Positions 1-6,280 of a stretch of DNA of 6,493 nt are shown piece after piece. The notes beneath the pieces were generated by a model, which saw only the letters and a list, made by a program, of their open reading frames with translations, did not search any database and had not been told where the DNA came from. Each line of letters starts with the position of its first letter. The first letter of the stretch is position 1. The stretch comes from DATFPQ01 sp035264765 (lineage in GTDB: Bacteria > Actinomycetota > Actinomycetes > Actinomycetales > Angustibacteraceae): the NCBI GenBank assembly GCA_035264765.1, contig DATFPQ010000277.1, positions 1-6,493 of the forward strand, read 5' to 3'. The translations under genes and the position numbers were made by a program.

Positions 1-306
1 CTGAGAGCATGAAAACGCGGACCGTAGTCACTACGGATCATGTAGGTCCCCAAGATTGGGGGGTTGCGCCGCTCGCCAGCGGCCGCGGTCACCGCCCACC
101 GTGACGCGCAGGACGCTTCCTTCGACGAGAGCGTCAACACGCCGCAAACACTTCTCCCGCGCACTATCGCGCTGCCCGCCAACGACGGTAGCCGGGCGAG
201 GGGCGCCGCGGGCAGTCGGACCTTCGTCGTAGTACCCGGCTCGACCCTCCATCCGGGGGTCGGTGAGGCGGGCGAAGGCTCGGTACGCGCCCGGTGCAGT
301 GAACGC
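1..306. other. Intergenic region, no supported gene
   Basis: This stretch lies downstream of the large secreted Ig-repeat protein and reaches the left window edge. A 73-codon minus-strand open frame (31-252) has an ATG, but no purine-rich ribosome binding site precedes it and its Arg/Gly/Pro-rich product resembles nothing I know, so I do not call it. The first 60 bases are less GC-rich than the rest and hold two small palindromes, listed separately. Since every gene in the window is on the minus strand, this edge could be the upstream region of another minus-strand gene to the left, but that is inference. Confidence 0.5.
22..36. promoter_or_regulatory. Palindrome CCGTAGT-C-ACTACGG, possible operator
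   Basis: A perfect inverted repeat has 7-bp arms (22-28 and 30-36) around one central base. It sits in the least GC-rich part of the left edge. A second small palindrome, CCCCAA-GA-TTGGGG (48-61), follows 11 bp further in. Such odd-centred dyads are typical of dimeric regulator binding sites, but no regulator can be named and no flanking gene is visible. It could also be a chance dyad. Confidence 0.3.
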
Positions 307-342
307 AGCGAAGCCCTCCCGGGGTCCCGGGAGGGCTTCGCT
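307..342 (-). terminator. Strong hairpin terminator after the Ig-repeat gene
   Basis: A perfect 17-bp inverted repeat (arms 307-323 and 326-342, 2-bp centre) begins 12 bp beyond the stop codon of the secreted Ig-repeat protein. The arms are very GC-rich, and in RNA the innermost pairs would open to form the loop. There is no U-tract on the minus-strand transcript, which is common for terminators of high-GC actinobacteria. Position and symmetry support an intrinsic terminator or a transcript-end stabilising hairpin. Because the repeat is perfect, it could act in both directions. Confidence 0.8.
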
Positions 343-354
343 ACGTGGTGCTGG

Positions 355-3300
355 TCAGGCGGTGCCGGTCGTGAAGCTCCAGCTCGTCGTGGCCAGCGGG
401 TTGCCGCCTGTGTCGCGGATTGCTCCGGCGCCACCGGTGAGCGTGACCGTGTACTTCGTGGTGGCCGCCAGAGTCACACCGGGGTTGAGGATCCACTGGT
501 TGGTGGTCCCGTTTCGAGAGACCGTCCCGGCGACGGCCGCGCCGGTCGCGGCGTTCTTCAGCCTGAAGGTGGTGGCCGCGACGCCCGTCACGGCCTCGCC
601 GAAGGTCGCCGAGATGTTCGCCGTCCGGCCGACCTTGGTCGCGTTGGCTGCGGGGGTCCGCCCGGTGACCGTCGGCGCCGGGCCGGTGGTGAAGGTCCAC
701 GTCGTGGCCGCCACCGGGTTGCCGCCGGTGTCCCTAACTCCGGTGGTCAGGGTCGCGGTGTACTTCGTGTCCGCCGCCAGGGTCACGTTCGGGTCGAACG
801 TGGCCACCCGGGTCGTCGCGTTGTACGTGACCGACGTCGCACCGATCGCGGCGCCGCTCGTGGCGTTCTTGAGCGTGAAGCTCGTGGGCCCCACCCCGGT
901 CACCGGCTCACTGAAGGTCGCCGTGATGTTCGCCGTCCGGCTGACGCCCGTGGCACCGTTCGCTGGGGTCCGAGCCGACACCGTGGGCACCGGGCCGGTG
1001 GTGAAGGTCCAGGTCGTGGCCGCCAGCGGGTTGCCAGCGGTGTCCTTGACGCCGGTTCCGAGGGTCGCCGTGTACTTGGTGTCCGCCGCCAGGGTCACGT
1101 TCGGGTCGAACGTCGCGGCCCGGGTCGTCGCGTTGTAGGTGACGGAGGTGGCGCCCACCGCGGCGCCGGTCGCGGTCTTCTTCAGCGTGAAGGTGGTGGC
1201 GCCGGCGCCCGTGACTCGCTCGCTGAAGGTCACCGTGAGGTTCCCGGTCCGGCTCACCCCCGTGGCATTCGTCCCGGGAGTGCGCGCCGACACCGTCGGC
1301 ACCGGCCCGGTGGTGAACGTCCAGCCCGTGGCCGGGAGGGCGAGCCCGGCCCGGTCCTTGATCGCCGTCGTGAGGGACGCGGTGTACTTGGTGTCCGCCG
1401 CCAGCGTCACGTTCGGGTCGAAGGTGGCCACCCGCGTCGTGGAGTTGTAGGTGACGGAGGTGGCACCCACCGCGGCGCCGGTTGCGGCGTTCTTCAGCGT
1501 GAAGGTCGTGGCGCCGACGCCTGTGACCGGCTCGCTGAGGGTCGCTGTGATGTTGCCGGTCTGGCTGACTCCCGTGGCGTTCACCGCGGGGGTACGGGCC
1601 GAGACCGACGGAGCGGTGGTGTCGACCGCAGTCGTGAAGGTCCAGGTTGCGGGGGTGAGCGGGTTGCCCGACGCGTCGGTGACACCGCTGGACACCTCGG
1701 CGGTGAACGTCGTCCCTGGAGCCAGCTCCTCCGCCGGGTCGAGCGTCGCGGTGCGGGTCGCCGGGCTGTAGGTCACAGCCGCCGGTACCGCACTGCCCGC
1801 CGGGTCGACGAGGACGAAGCTGGTGGCGCTCACGTCGGTGACCGGCTCCGAGAAGGTCGCGGTGACGACGGCAGTGGTCGCCACGCCGGTGGCGTCGCTG
1901 GCCGGCGTCCGCGACGTCACGGTGGGAGCGATGGTGTCGGCGGTGGTGAAGGTCGACGTCGACCCGGCGTAGGCGTTGCCCGACACGTCCTGGATGGCGT
2001 TCGAGACGGAGAGCGTGTACCGCGTACCGCTCGCCAGGGAGGCCGTCGGCCGCAACGTCGCGGTCAGGGTGGTCGGGTTGTAGGTGACCGTCGCGGCCAC
2101 AGGGACGCCCTGCGGGTCGTCCAGCACGATGGAGGCGCCGCTCACGCCGGTCACCGCCTCGGAGAACCGCACGGTCACGCCGTTTGCGAGTGGAACGCCG
2201 GTCGCATTCGCCTGCGGGCTCTGGGTGACCACGGTGGGTGGCGTCGTGTCCGGCGGTCCGATCCGCCAGGTGTACGCGGCCGGGGTCCCCACGTTGCCGG
2301 CCGCGTCAGTGGCCCGGACGCTGAAGGTGTAGCTGCCGTCGAGCTGGGCGTCGTAGGAGGCCGGCGAGACGCATGGGTCCCAATCGGGGTTGCTCGGCAG
2401 GAGCTGGCACTCGGCCGTCGCTCCGGCCTCACCGATGCTGAAGCCAACGGTCGGCGTGTTGACTGCGGAAGGGTTGGACGGCTTCGGCGCCACGATGCTG
2501 ACCGGAGGCGGCGTCGTGTCGACGGTGAACGTCAGCGTGCCAGAGGTGAGGAACTGCGGGACGGTCGGGTCGACGGGCGAACCCGTCTCGTCCAGCTGGT
2601 ACGCCGGGTTGGGGGTCCGTGCGACGACACGGTGCACGCCGCCGGCCAGCTCCGTGGGCAACGCGATCGAGTAGACGCCGTTCAGCGTGGCACCCTCCGC
2701 GGCCGGCGTCGTCGAGCCATCCACGACCAGCTGGACGCTGGCCTCCGACGCTCCAATGCCCGGGACGGTGCCGGCGAAGGTCGGCGCGACGACGTTCGTG
2801 ACGTTGTCGGTCGTGGAGCGCCCGCTGTCGCTGGTTGCGGTGAGGTCGGGCGTCGACGGCGCGGCGTCGGGTGCGTCGTAGACAAGGCCCTGCACGGTGA
2901 ACTGGCTGATTGTGAGCGTGTCGACACCGGGACCGCCGGCATCCGGCCCGCTGATGGTCACGGCGTTGTGGCCGGAAGGCGCACCAGTCACCGGTCGGGG
3001 AGTGTTGATGTCGCCGAGCGTGCCCGCGGGCGCACCGATCTGCCGAAGGAAGGTCGAGGTCGTCGTGGCGGCGTCGCCTCCCAGGAACGCCTCGCCCACG
3101 CCGGCCCAGTCGCACGGAACACGCGGGCTCGGCGTGCAGACGCCGGCGTCGATGGTCTGCTTGATCCTTCCGCGCGTCGTGTTCTTGGGGTCCTGCTCGG
3201 ACACGAATGTGTTCTCCCCGTAAGGATGCCTGATCGTGTACCGGGCCCCGGGCCTCAGGTTGTCGACGATGAAGCGCAGGCGGCCGAAGCCCATCTGCTC

Positions 3301-3768
3301 GCCCGGCACCACCTGCCCGTTGAGGTGCGCGCCTTCGAGGGCGGCCTCGTAGAGGGAAAGGTTGCCACCCGAGGCCTCCGCGTTGAACCAGAACGCCTCC
3401 TCGGGGAAGTTCTCCGGATAGGACGCCGGCGCATCCGGATTCGGCGGCTCGGACAGGCAGCCGGCGCCGGCCATGTAGCACAGCTGCAGCTTCACCGTTC
3501 CATCTGAGTACCAGGTCGGGAAGCCGTTCTGCGGGTCGACGGCACTCATGCCGGCAACCGCGGCGTGCGCCGGAGCGACGGCTCCGGGCGCGAGGGTGCT
3601 GGCCACGATCGCGGCCAGGACCGCTCCCGCAACCCGGGAGACCCGCCGACGGGGGGGTGGATTGGCCGGGGAGAGGGACGTCCGCGCAGATCCGAGGACG
3701 GCCGTGAACCCTCTCGACCAGGTGGGACGCGCGCGGCTCGGGGCCGCGGCGCCATCGCTACTGAGCAC
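355..3768 (-). CDS. Large secreted protein with six SbsA-type Ig-like (Big_5) repeats
   Basis: This is a 1137-aa exported protein of unknown precise role, probably extracellular binding or a surface-layer or matrix component. The GTG start is chosen because GGAGG lies 6 nt upstream and no ATG or GTG follows in frame before the signal peptide core. Residues 1-44 are a long basic n-region ending in RRR. Residues 46-69 form a hydrophobic core ending in AHA, a likely signal peptidase I site. Residues 70-300 form a domain I recognise only as a recurrent N-terminal module of secreted actinobacterial Ig-repeat proteins (NGFPTWY, AFWFNAEA and GRLRFIVDNL motifs). An Ig-like segment spans about 305-417 and a second about 420-503, the latter with a DAAGN motif. 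Six Big_5 repeats begin at about residues 510, 614, 719, 823, 927 and 1031, each with ATGV, FSEPVTG-like and WTFTT motifs. I count six cysteines, in three close pairs (97/104, 211/219, 454/466), which suggests disulfides in an exported protein. There is no LPXTG and no C-terminal hydrophobic anchor, so it is probably released or held non-covalently. Family assignment of the repeats is firm; function is not. Confidence 0.88.
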   Translation of the reverse strand: MLSSDGAAAPSRARPTWSRGFTAVLGSARTSLSPANPPPRRRVSRVAGAVLAAIVASTLAPGAVAPAHAAVAGMSAVDPQNGFPTWYSDGTVKLQLCYMAGAGCLSEPPNPDAPASYPENFPEEAFWFNAEASGGNLSLYEAALEGAHLNGQVVPGEQMGFGRLRFIVDNLRPGARYTIRHPYGENTFVSEQDPKNTTRGRIKQTIDAGVCTPSPRVPCDWAGVGEAFLGGDAATTTSTFLRQIGAPAGTLGDINTPRPVTGAPSGHNAVTISGPDAGGPGVDTLTISQFTVQGLVYDAPDAAPSTPDLTATSDSGRSTTDNVTNVVAPTFAGTVPGIGASEASVQLVVDGSTTPAAEGATLNGVYSIALPTELAGGVHRVVARTPNPAYQLDETGSPVDPTVPQFLTSGTLTFTVDTTPPPVSIVAPKPSNPSAVNTPTVGFSIGEAGATAECQLLPSNPDWDPCVSPASYDAQLDGSYTFSVRATDAAGNVGTPAAYTWRIGPPDTTPPTVVTQSPQANATGVPLANGVTVRFSEAVTGVSGASIVLDDPQGVPVAATVTYNPTTLTATLRPTASLASGTRYTLSVSNAIQDVSGNAYAGSTSTFTTADTIAPTVTSRTPASDATGVATTAVVTATFSEPVTDVSATSFVLVDPAGSAVPAAVTYSPATRTATLDPAEELAPGTTFTAEVSSGVTDASGNPLTPATWTFTTAVDTTAPSVSARTPAVNATGVSQTGNITATLSEPVTGVGATTFTLKNAATGAAVGATSVTYNSTTRVATFDPNVTLAADTKYTASLTTAIKDRAGLALPATGWTFTTGPVPTVSARTPGTNATGVSRTGNLTVTFSERVTGAGATTFTLKKTATGAAVGATSVTYNATTRAATFDPNVTLAADTKYTATLGTGVKDTAGNPLAATTWTFTTGPVPTVSARTPANGATGVSRTANITATFSEPVTGVGPTSFTLKNATSGAAIGATSVTYNATTRVATFDPNVTLAADTKYTATLTTGVRDTGGNPVAATTWTFTTGPAPTVTGRTPAANATKVGRTANISATFGEAVTGVAATTFRLKNAATGAAVAGTVSRNGTTNQWILNPGVTLAATTKYTVTLTGGAGAIRDTGGNPLATTSWSFTTGTA
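358..2241 (-). repeat. Six tandem Big_5-encoding repeats, three exact 312-bp units
   Basis: The C-terminal part of the secreted protein is a tandem array read right to left. Units begin at 2241, 1929, 1614, 1302, 990 and 678. Units starting at 1614, 1302 and 990 are each exactly 312 bp (104 codons) and share long near-identical stretches, for example around 1133-1171 and 1445-1483. The unit starting at 1929 is 315 bp, and the last is 107 codons and more diverged (WILNPGV replaces the usual FDPNV segment). The two units nearest the N-terminus are the most different, for instance lacking the TFTLKN stretch. The gradient suggests recent duplication or gene conversion in the middle of an older array. 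Confidence 0.85.
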
Positions 3769-3774
3769 GAAGAA

Positions 3775-3779
3775 CCTCC
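3775..3779 (-). promoter_or_regulatory. Ribosome binding site GGAGG that fixes a GTG start
   Basis: The minus strand reads GGAGG, then 6 nt, then GTG at 3768-3766. This strong Shine-Dalgarno match decides the start of the Ig-repeat protein. It implies an unusually long basic segment before the signal peptide core, because no other ATG or GTG occurs in frame between the start and that core. Confidence 0.8.
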
Positions 3780-3881
3780 GCTGTGAGCTGACCTGCCGAC
3801 GTCATCGGCCGGTTCCGGTCCGGTCGCGCCGTGGGCGGCGCATCCCGGTATCCGGTGGGGATTGAAGGCTCTCCGCGGCGT

Positions 3882-3908
3882 GTCAACCGAGCGTCAACGA
3901 CAGGCAAC
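3882..3908 (-). promoter_or_regulatory. Three-unit GTTGAC-type direct repeat with TTGACA -35-like element
   Basis: On the minus strand GTTGCC (from 3908), GTTGAC (from 3898) and GTTGAC (from 3887) occur in tandem at 10- and 11-bp spacing, about one helical turn. The last unit contains TTGACA (3886-3881), a perfect -35 consensus, although 17 bp further the -10 position reads only AATCCC. The array lies about 115-140 bp upstream of the GTG start of the Ig-repeat gene. Tandem 11-bp units resemble the layout of actinobacterial PHO boxes (GTTCACC-type units), but the core base differs, so the regulator is unknown. Confidence 0.35.
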
Positions 3909-4051
3909 CGAAAGGGAGCGTTCGTGCTCAGGAGAAGGGCCCTGCGGCAGGTCGCTATTGGGCCGACCGGGTGGTCCTCGAAACCCGTGCCTCACCGAGC
4001 CCACCGACCGTCACAGCATCAACACCGTGTAAATAATTGCTCCCGGCTACG

Positions 4052-4092
4052 CCGTTCGGGTGACGTCCGACGCTCGCCTGTCACCCGTACGG
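4052..4092 (-). terminator. Hairpin overlapping the amidohydrolase stop codon
   Basis: Arms 4052-4064 and 4080-4092 pair in 12 of 13 positions with one T-T mismatch, leaving a 15-nt loop. The 5' arm on the minus transcript spans the last codons and the TGA stop at 4083-4081. About 12 nt after the hairpin the transcript enters an A/U-rich stretch (AATTATTTA) before turning GC-rich again. Placement at the end of a same-strand gene cluster supports transcription termination. The long loop makes it weaker than the hairpin at 307-342. Confidence 0.55.
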
Positions 4093-5220
4093 TGGCCTGT
4101 AGCCGGTCGGCTTGTCCCCGAGGTCGACGATGGCAGCCACCGGGCCACCGCCGTCCGGCCCCTGGTGCGCGGCGGATACGGAGACGAACGCCGCCGGGTC
4201 ACCGGTCACGGCGGCGGTGACTCCCCCGACGCAGGCCTTGATCTGCCGGTGCCAGTGGACGTCCGAGTCGTCGAGCATCGCGTTGCGCCGGCCCGCGACG
4301 AGGCCGTCCTGGCTGGCCTCGCACTTGAGGAAGACGTTGACCAACCGGCCGTCGAGGTCGCTGCGGTGCGGGCGCTCGGGCAGCTTCAGCCCGGCGTCGC
4401 GGATGGCGTCCCAGATGCCGTCCTGGTCGAGGGCATCCCGCATCACCGCGTGCCCGATCCGGTAGCGCCCGCCCACGCCGGGGGCGTTGCCCACCACGAC
4501 CACCTGGGCCTGGTCCAGCTCGACACCGGACGAGCACGAGGCCACCGACGAGTACAGCGAGCGGTCCCGCATCACGTCGTCGTCGGTCGGCATCTCGATC
4601 TCACCGAGCGCCACCGCGATGCCTAGGGCCGTCGTGCCGTTGGACAGGTCCATGGACTCGTGCGTGTGCTCGGTCCACACGGTCTTCCCGCGGCTCTTGG
4701 CGTCGCGGATGGTGTGGATGGTCAGCAGCGGGGTCTTCGTCTGCACGTAGTGGACGTCGGCGGGGTCGGTGATCCCCGCGCGCTCCATCGCCACCCGAAC
4801 GGCGTCCGCGACCTTGGTCACCATCGCGACCCGGCCGATCTCCTCCGGCAGCAACCGCTCACTCATCGCGAAGCCGACCGTCAGCCGTGGCTCGTCGGTG
4901 CGCTCGGCCCGCTCGGCGCGGACGGTCGCAAAGATCGTCGCATGCGGGCTCAGCACGCCGTCCGTGCCGCCAGACCACACGATCGGCACTTGCGCCACGT
5001 CCTGCGCCGACCGCGACCCCTTCGCCACGAGCACCTCACGGAACGCGCGGTCCGCGATGATCCGGGTGTAGTCGTTCACGCCGCCATTGCCCTCGGTCTT
5101 GCCGATGACCGCAACCACGCGGTCGGCCTCGACCACCCCGCGGTCGATCAGGTCGGCCAGGCCGCAGGCGTCGGCCACGCTCAGCAGGGGGACCTTGCGG
5201 ACCTCGATCGGCTCGGGCAT
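4081..5220 (-). CDS. Ring-opening amidohydrolase (cyanuric acid hydrolase/barbiturase family)
   Basis: This 379-aa cytoplasmic enzyme is predicted to hydrolyse an amide bond in a cyclic ureide or imide such as barbiturate or cyanuric acid. The family has three internally repeated domains, each giving a Lys-Ser pair. All candidates are present: K41 in VIGKTEGNG, S83 in WSGGTDGVLS, K162 in VQTKTPLL, S228/S230 in ASCSSGVEL, K299 in NVFLKCEAS and S347 in FVSVSAAHQGP. LLPEEIGR, HESM, MLDDSD and the C-terminal HQGPDGGGP stretch also match the family. R53 and R325 align with substrate-contacting arginines as I recall them from AtzD. The third, in an SRGAS-like motif of AtzD/TrzD, is Asn194 here (SNGTT), so cyanuric acid may not be the substrate. 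The ATG start has AAGGAG 5 nt upstream and matches the family N-terminus. A tail of about 15-20 residues beyond the usual end is present. The gene follows carbamate kinase by 27 bp and is probably cotranscribed with it. Family is firm; substrate is open, with barbiturase or an untested specificity more likely than cyanuric acid. Confidence 0.93.
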   Translation of the reverse strand: MPEPIEVRKVPLLSVADACGLADLIDRGVVEADRVVAVIGKTEGNGGVNDYTRIIADRAFREVLVAKGSRSAQDVAQVPIVWSGGTDGVLSPHATIFATVRAERAERTDEPRLTVGFAMSERLLPEEIGRVAMVTKVADAVRVAMERAGITDPADVHYVQTKTPLLTIHTIRDAKSRGKTVWTEHTHESMDLSNGTTALGIAVALGEIEMPTDDDVMRDRSLYSSVASCSSGVELDQAQVVVVGNAPGVGGRYRIGHAVMRDALDQDGIWDAIRDAGLKLPERPHRSDLDGRLVNVFLKCEASQDGLVAGRRNAMLDDSDVHWHRQIKACVGGVTAAVTGDPAAFVSVSAAHQGPDGGGPVAAIVDLGDKPTGYRPPYG

Positions 5221-5225
5221 GCGGG

Positions 5226-5231
5226 CTCCTT
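5226..5231 (-). promoter_or_regulatory. Ribosome binding site AAGGAG of the amidohydrolase
   Basis: AAGGAG on the minus strand lies 5 nt before the ATG at 5220-5218, inside the 27-bp gap after the carbamate kinase stop. It supports this start and independent translation initiation within a polycistronic message. Confidence 0.75.
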
Positions 5232-5247
5232 CGTCGGGTTGGCGGGG

Positions 5248-6216
5248 TCAAGGGTGGACGACGGTTCCGGCCCGCCCGTGGGCGGCCTCGACAATCCCGT
5301 CGAGGGAGCAGATGGCAGCGCGCGTGCCACCGGCCTCGACGAACCGGCAGGTCGCCTCCACCTTGGGACCCATGGAGCCTGCGGCGAACGCGCCCTCCGC
5401 GGCGAGCCGGCGGAGCGCGGCGGCGGACACCTCGCCGAGCTCGACCTGGTCGGGCGTCCCCCAGCCGGTGGCGACGTGGTCGACGTCGGTGGCGATGACC
5501 AGCACGTCGGCCTCGACCGTACGTGCCAGCAGTGCGGCGCCGAGATCCTTGTCCACGACGGCCTCGACGCCACGCAGCCGACCGTCCGGGTCACGAACGC
5601 ACGGGATGCCCCCTCCCCCGGCCGCCACGACGACGAAGCCGGCGGCCATCAGCGCCAGCGCCGGCTCGGCGTCCAGCACCTCCAGCGGCTCGGGAGAGGC
5701 CACCACTCGCCGCCAGCCGCGAGGTCCGCGGTCCTGCCAGGTCTCGCCGTGGCCGACCAGCACCTGGGCGTCGGCCGCGGGCAGGTAGCGCCCGATCGGC
5801 TTGGTGGGGCGCAGGAAGCCGGGGTCGGACCCGTCCACCAGCGTCCTGGTGACCAGGGCGGCGACCGGTCGGCGCACCCTCCGCTCGGCCAGGGCCGCCT
5901 CCAGCGCCGACAGCAAAACGAAGCCGATGGTCCCCTGCGTCTGGGCCACGCACCAGTCCAGCGGCACGGGCGGGACGACCGTCGCGGCGAGCTGGTTCTT
6001 GACCAGCAGGTTGCCCACCTGGGGCCCGTTCCCGTGGGTCAGCACGACCTCGTGCCCGCGGGTCACCAGGTCGGCCACCGGCTCCATCGCGGCGCCGATC
6101 GCGGCGATCTGGTCCTGTGGCCGGGCCAGGCCGTCCGGCCGGGTCATGGCGTTGCCGCCGAGGGCCACGAGTGCGCGCACGGCCGCAACGTACGGGAGGC
6201 GGAAGCCGCCGGACAT
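5248..6216 (-). CDS. arcC: Carbamate kinase
   Basis: This 322-aa cytoplasmic kinase of the amino acid kinase fold interconverts carbamoyl phosphate plus ADP with carbamate (ammonia and CO2) plus ATP. In catabolism it runs toward ATP. Diagnostic motifs occur in order: VALGGNA (17-23), HGNGPQVGNLL (61-71), AQTQGTIGF (91-99), the long insertion with PTKPIG (137-142, K139), RGWRRVV (166-172), GGGGIP (200-205), VEAVVDKD (217-224, K223), LVIATDVD (239-246) and GSMGPK (280-285). Length and motif set match complete ArcC proteins, and no catalytic motif is broken. The ATG at 6216 has only a weak AAGG 7 nt upstream. A GTG at 6180 would give the standard family N-terminus (VRALVALGG) but has no ribosome binding site, so I keep the ATG and flag the choice. 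No arginine deiminase or ornithine carbamoyltransferase lies next to it, so the classical arginine deiminase pathway is not indicated. The amidohydrolase neighbour points instead to a ureide or carbamoyl-group catabolic role. The symbol denotes the family, not the arginine pathway. Confidence 0.93.
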   Translation of the reverse strand: MSGGFRLPYVAAVRALVALGGNAMTRPDGLARPQDQIAAIGAAMEPVADLVTRGHEVVLTHGNGPQVGNLLVKNQLAATVVPPVPLDWCVAQTQGTIGFVLLSALEAALAERRVRRPVAALVTRTLVDGSDPGFLRPTKPIGRYLPAADAQVLVGHGETWQDRGPRGWRRVVASPEPLEVLDAEPALALMAAGFVVVAAGGGGIPCVRDPDGRLRGVEAVVDKDLGAALLARTVEADVLVIATDVDHVATGWGTPDQVELGEVSAAALRRLAAEGAFAAGSMGPKVEATCRFVEAGGTRAAICSLDGIVEAAHGRAGTVVHP

Positions 6217-6280
6217 GGTGCAGCCTTGCCGATTCCGGTGCGGCACGCTGGCAGGGTTCGCCGTCGGGAAGCCGGTCGGG

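Larger units (their letters stand above)
3769..4080. other. Intergenic region between amidohydrolase and Ig-repeat gene
   Basis: This 312-bp gap separates two same-strand genes and must hold the end of one unit and the start of the next. At its right end lies the hairpin that overlaps the amidohydrolase stop codon. Next to it is a short AT-rich spot (about 4028-4038) that is unusual in this GC-rich sequence and could be a degenerate U-tract or a -10 element. A GTTGAC-type direct repeat lies at 3882-3908 and the ribosome binding site of the Ig gene at 3775-3779. I see no convincing gene here; the plus-strand open frames are Arg-rich and lack start signals. Confidence 0.6.

Noticed and set aside
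31..252. A 73-codon minus-strand open frame at the left edge
   Set aside because: No Shine-Dalgarno sequence precedes its ATG, its composition looks like translated GC-rich non-coding DNA, and it overlaps the palindrome at 22-36.
679..1614. Possible CRISPR array or mobile-element repeats because of the regular 312-bp period
   Set aside because: The period is an exact multiple of three, stays in frame and encodes Big_5 Ig domains. There are no short repeats separated by unique spacers and no transposase or terminal inverted repeats.
64..3507. A 1147-codon plus-strand open frame antisense to the Ig-repeat gene
   Set aside because: It has Arg/Gly-rich, low-complexity composition, no ribosome binding site and no recognisable domain. 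It mirrors the repeats of the opposite strand, where a signal peptide, conserved Ig motifs and a strong ribosome binding site prove the real gene. In GC-rich coding DNA such stop-free antisense frames are common.
3638..3655. Twin-arginine (Tat) signal motif from RRRVSRV
   Set aside because: The Phe/Leu and Lys positions of the Tat consensus are not met, and multi-domain Ig-repeat proteins usually use Sec. It is kept only as a remark on the long n-region.
3831..4220. A 129-codon plus-strand open frame across the intergenic region
   Set aside because: It is Arg/Ser/Pro-rich, crosses the terminator hairpin and runs into the amidohydrolase gene in antisense, with no start signal.
4060..4626. A 188-codon plus-strand open frame antisense to the amidohydrolase
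   Set aside because: The opposite strand encodes the conserved Lys-Ser motifs of the amidohydrolase in full. This frame has no recognisable domain and is its shadow.
6217..6280. Promoter or riboswitch between the carboxyltransferase-like gene and carbamate kinase
   Set aside because: The 64-bp gap has no convincing -35/-10 pair and no stable long hairpin. It is best read as an intra-operon spacer.
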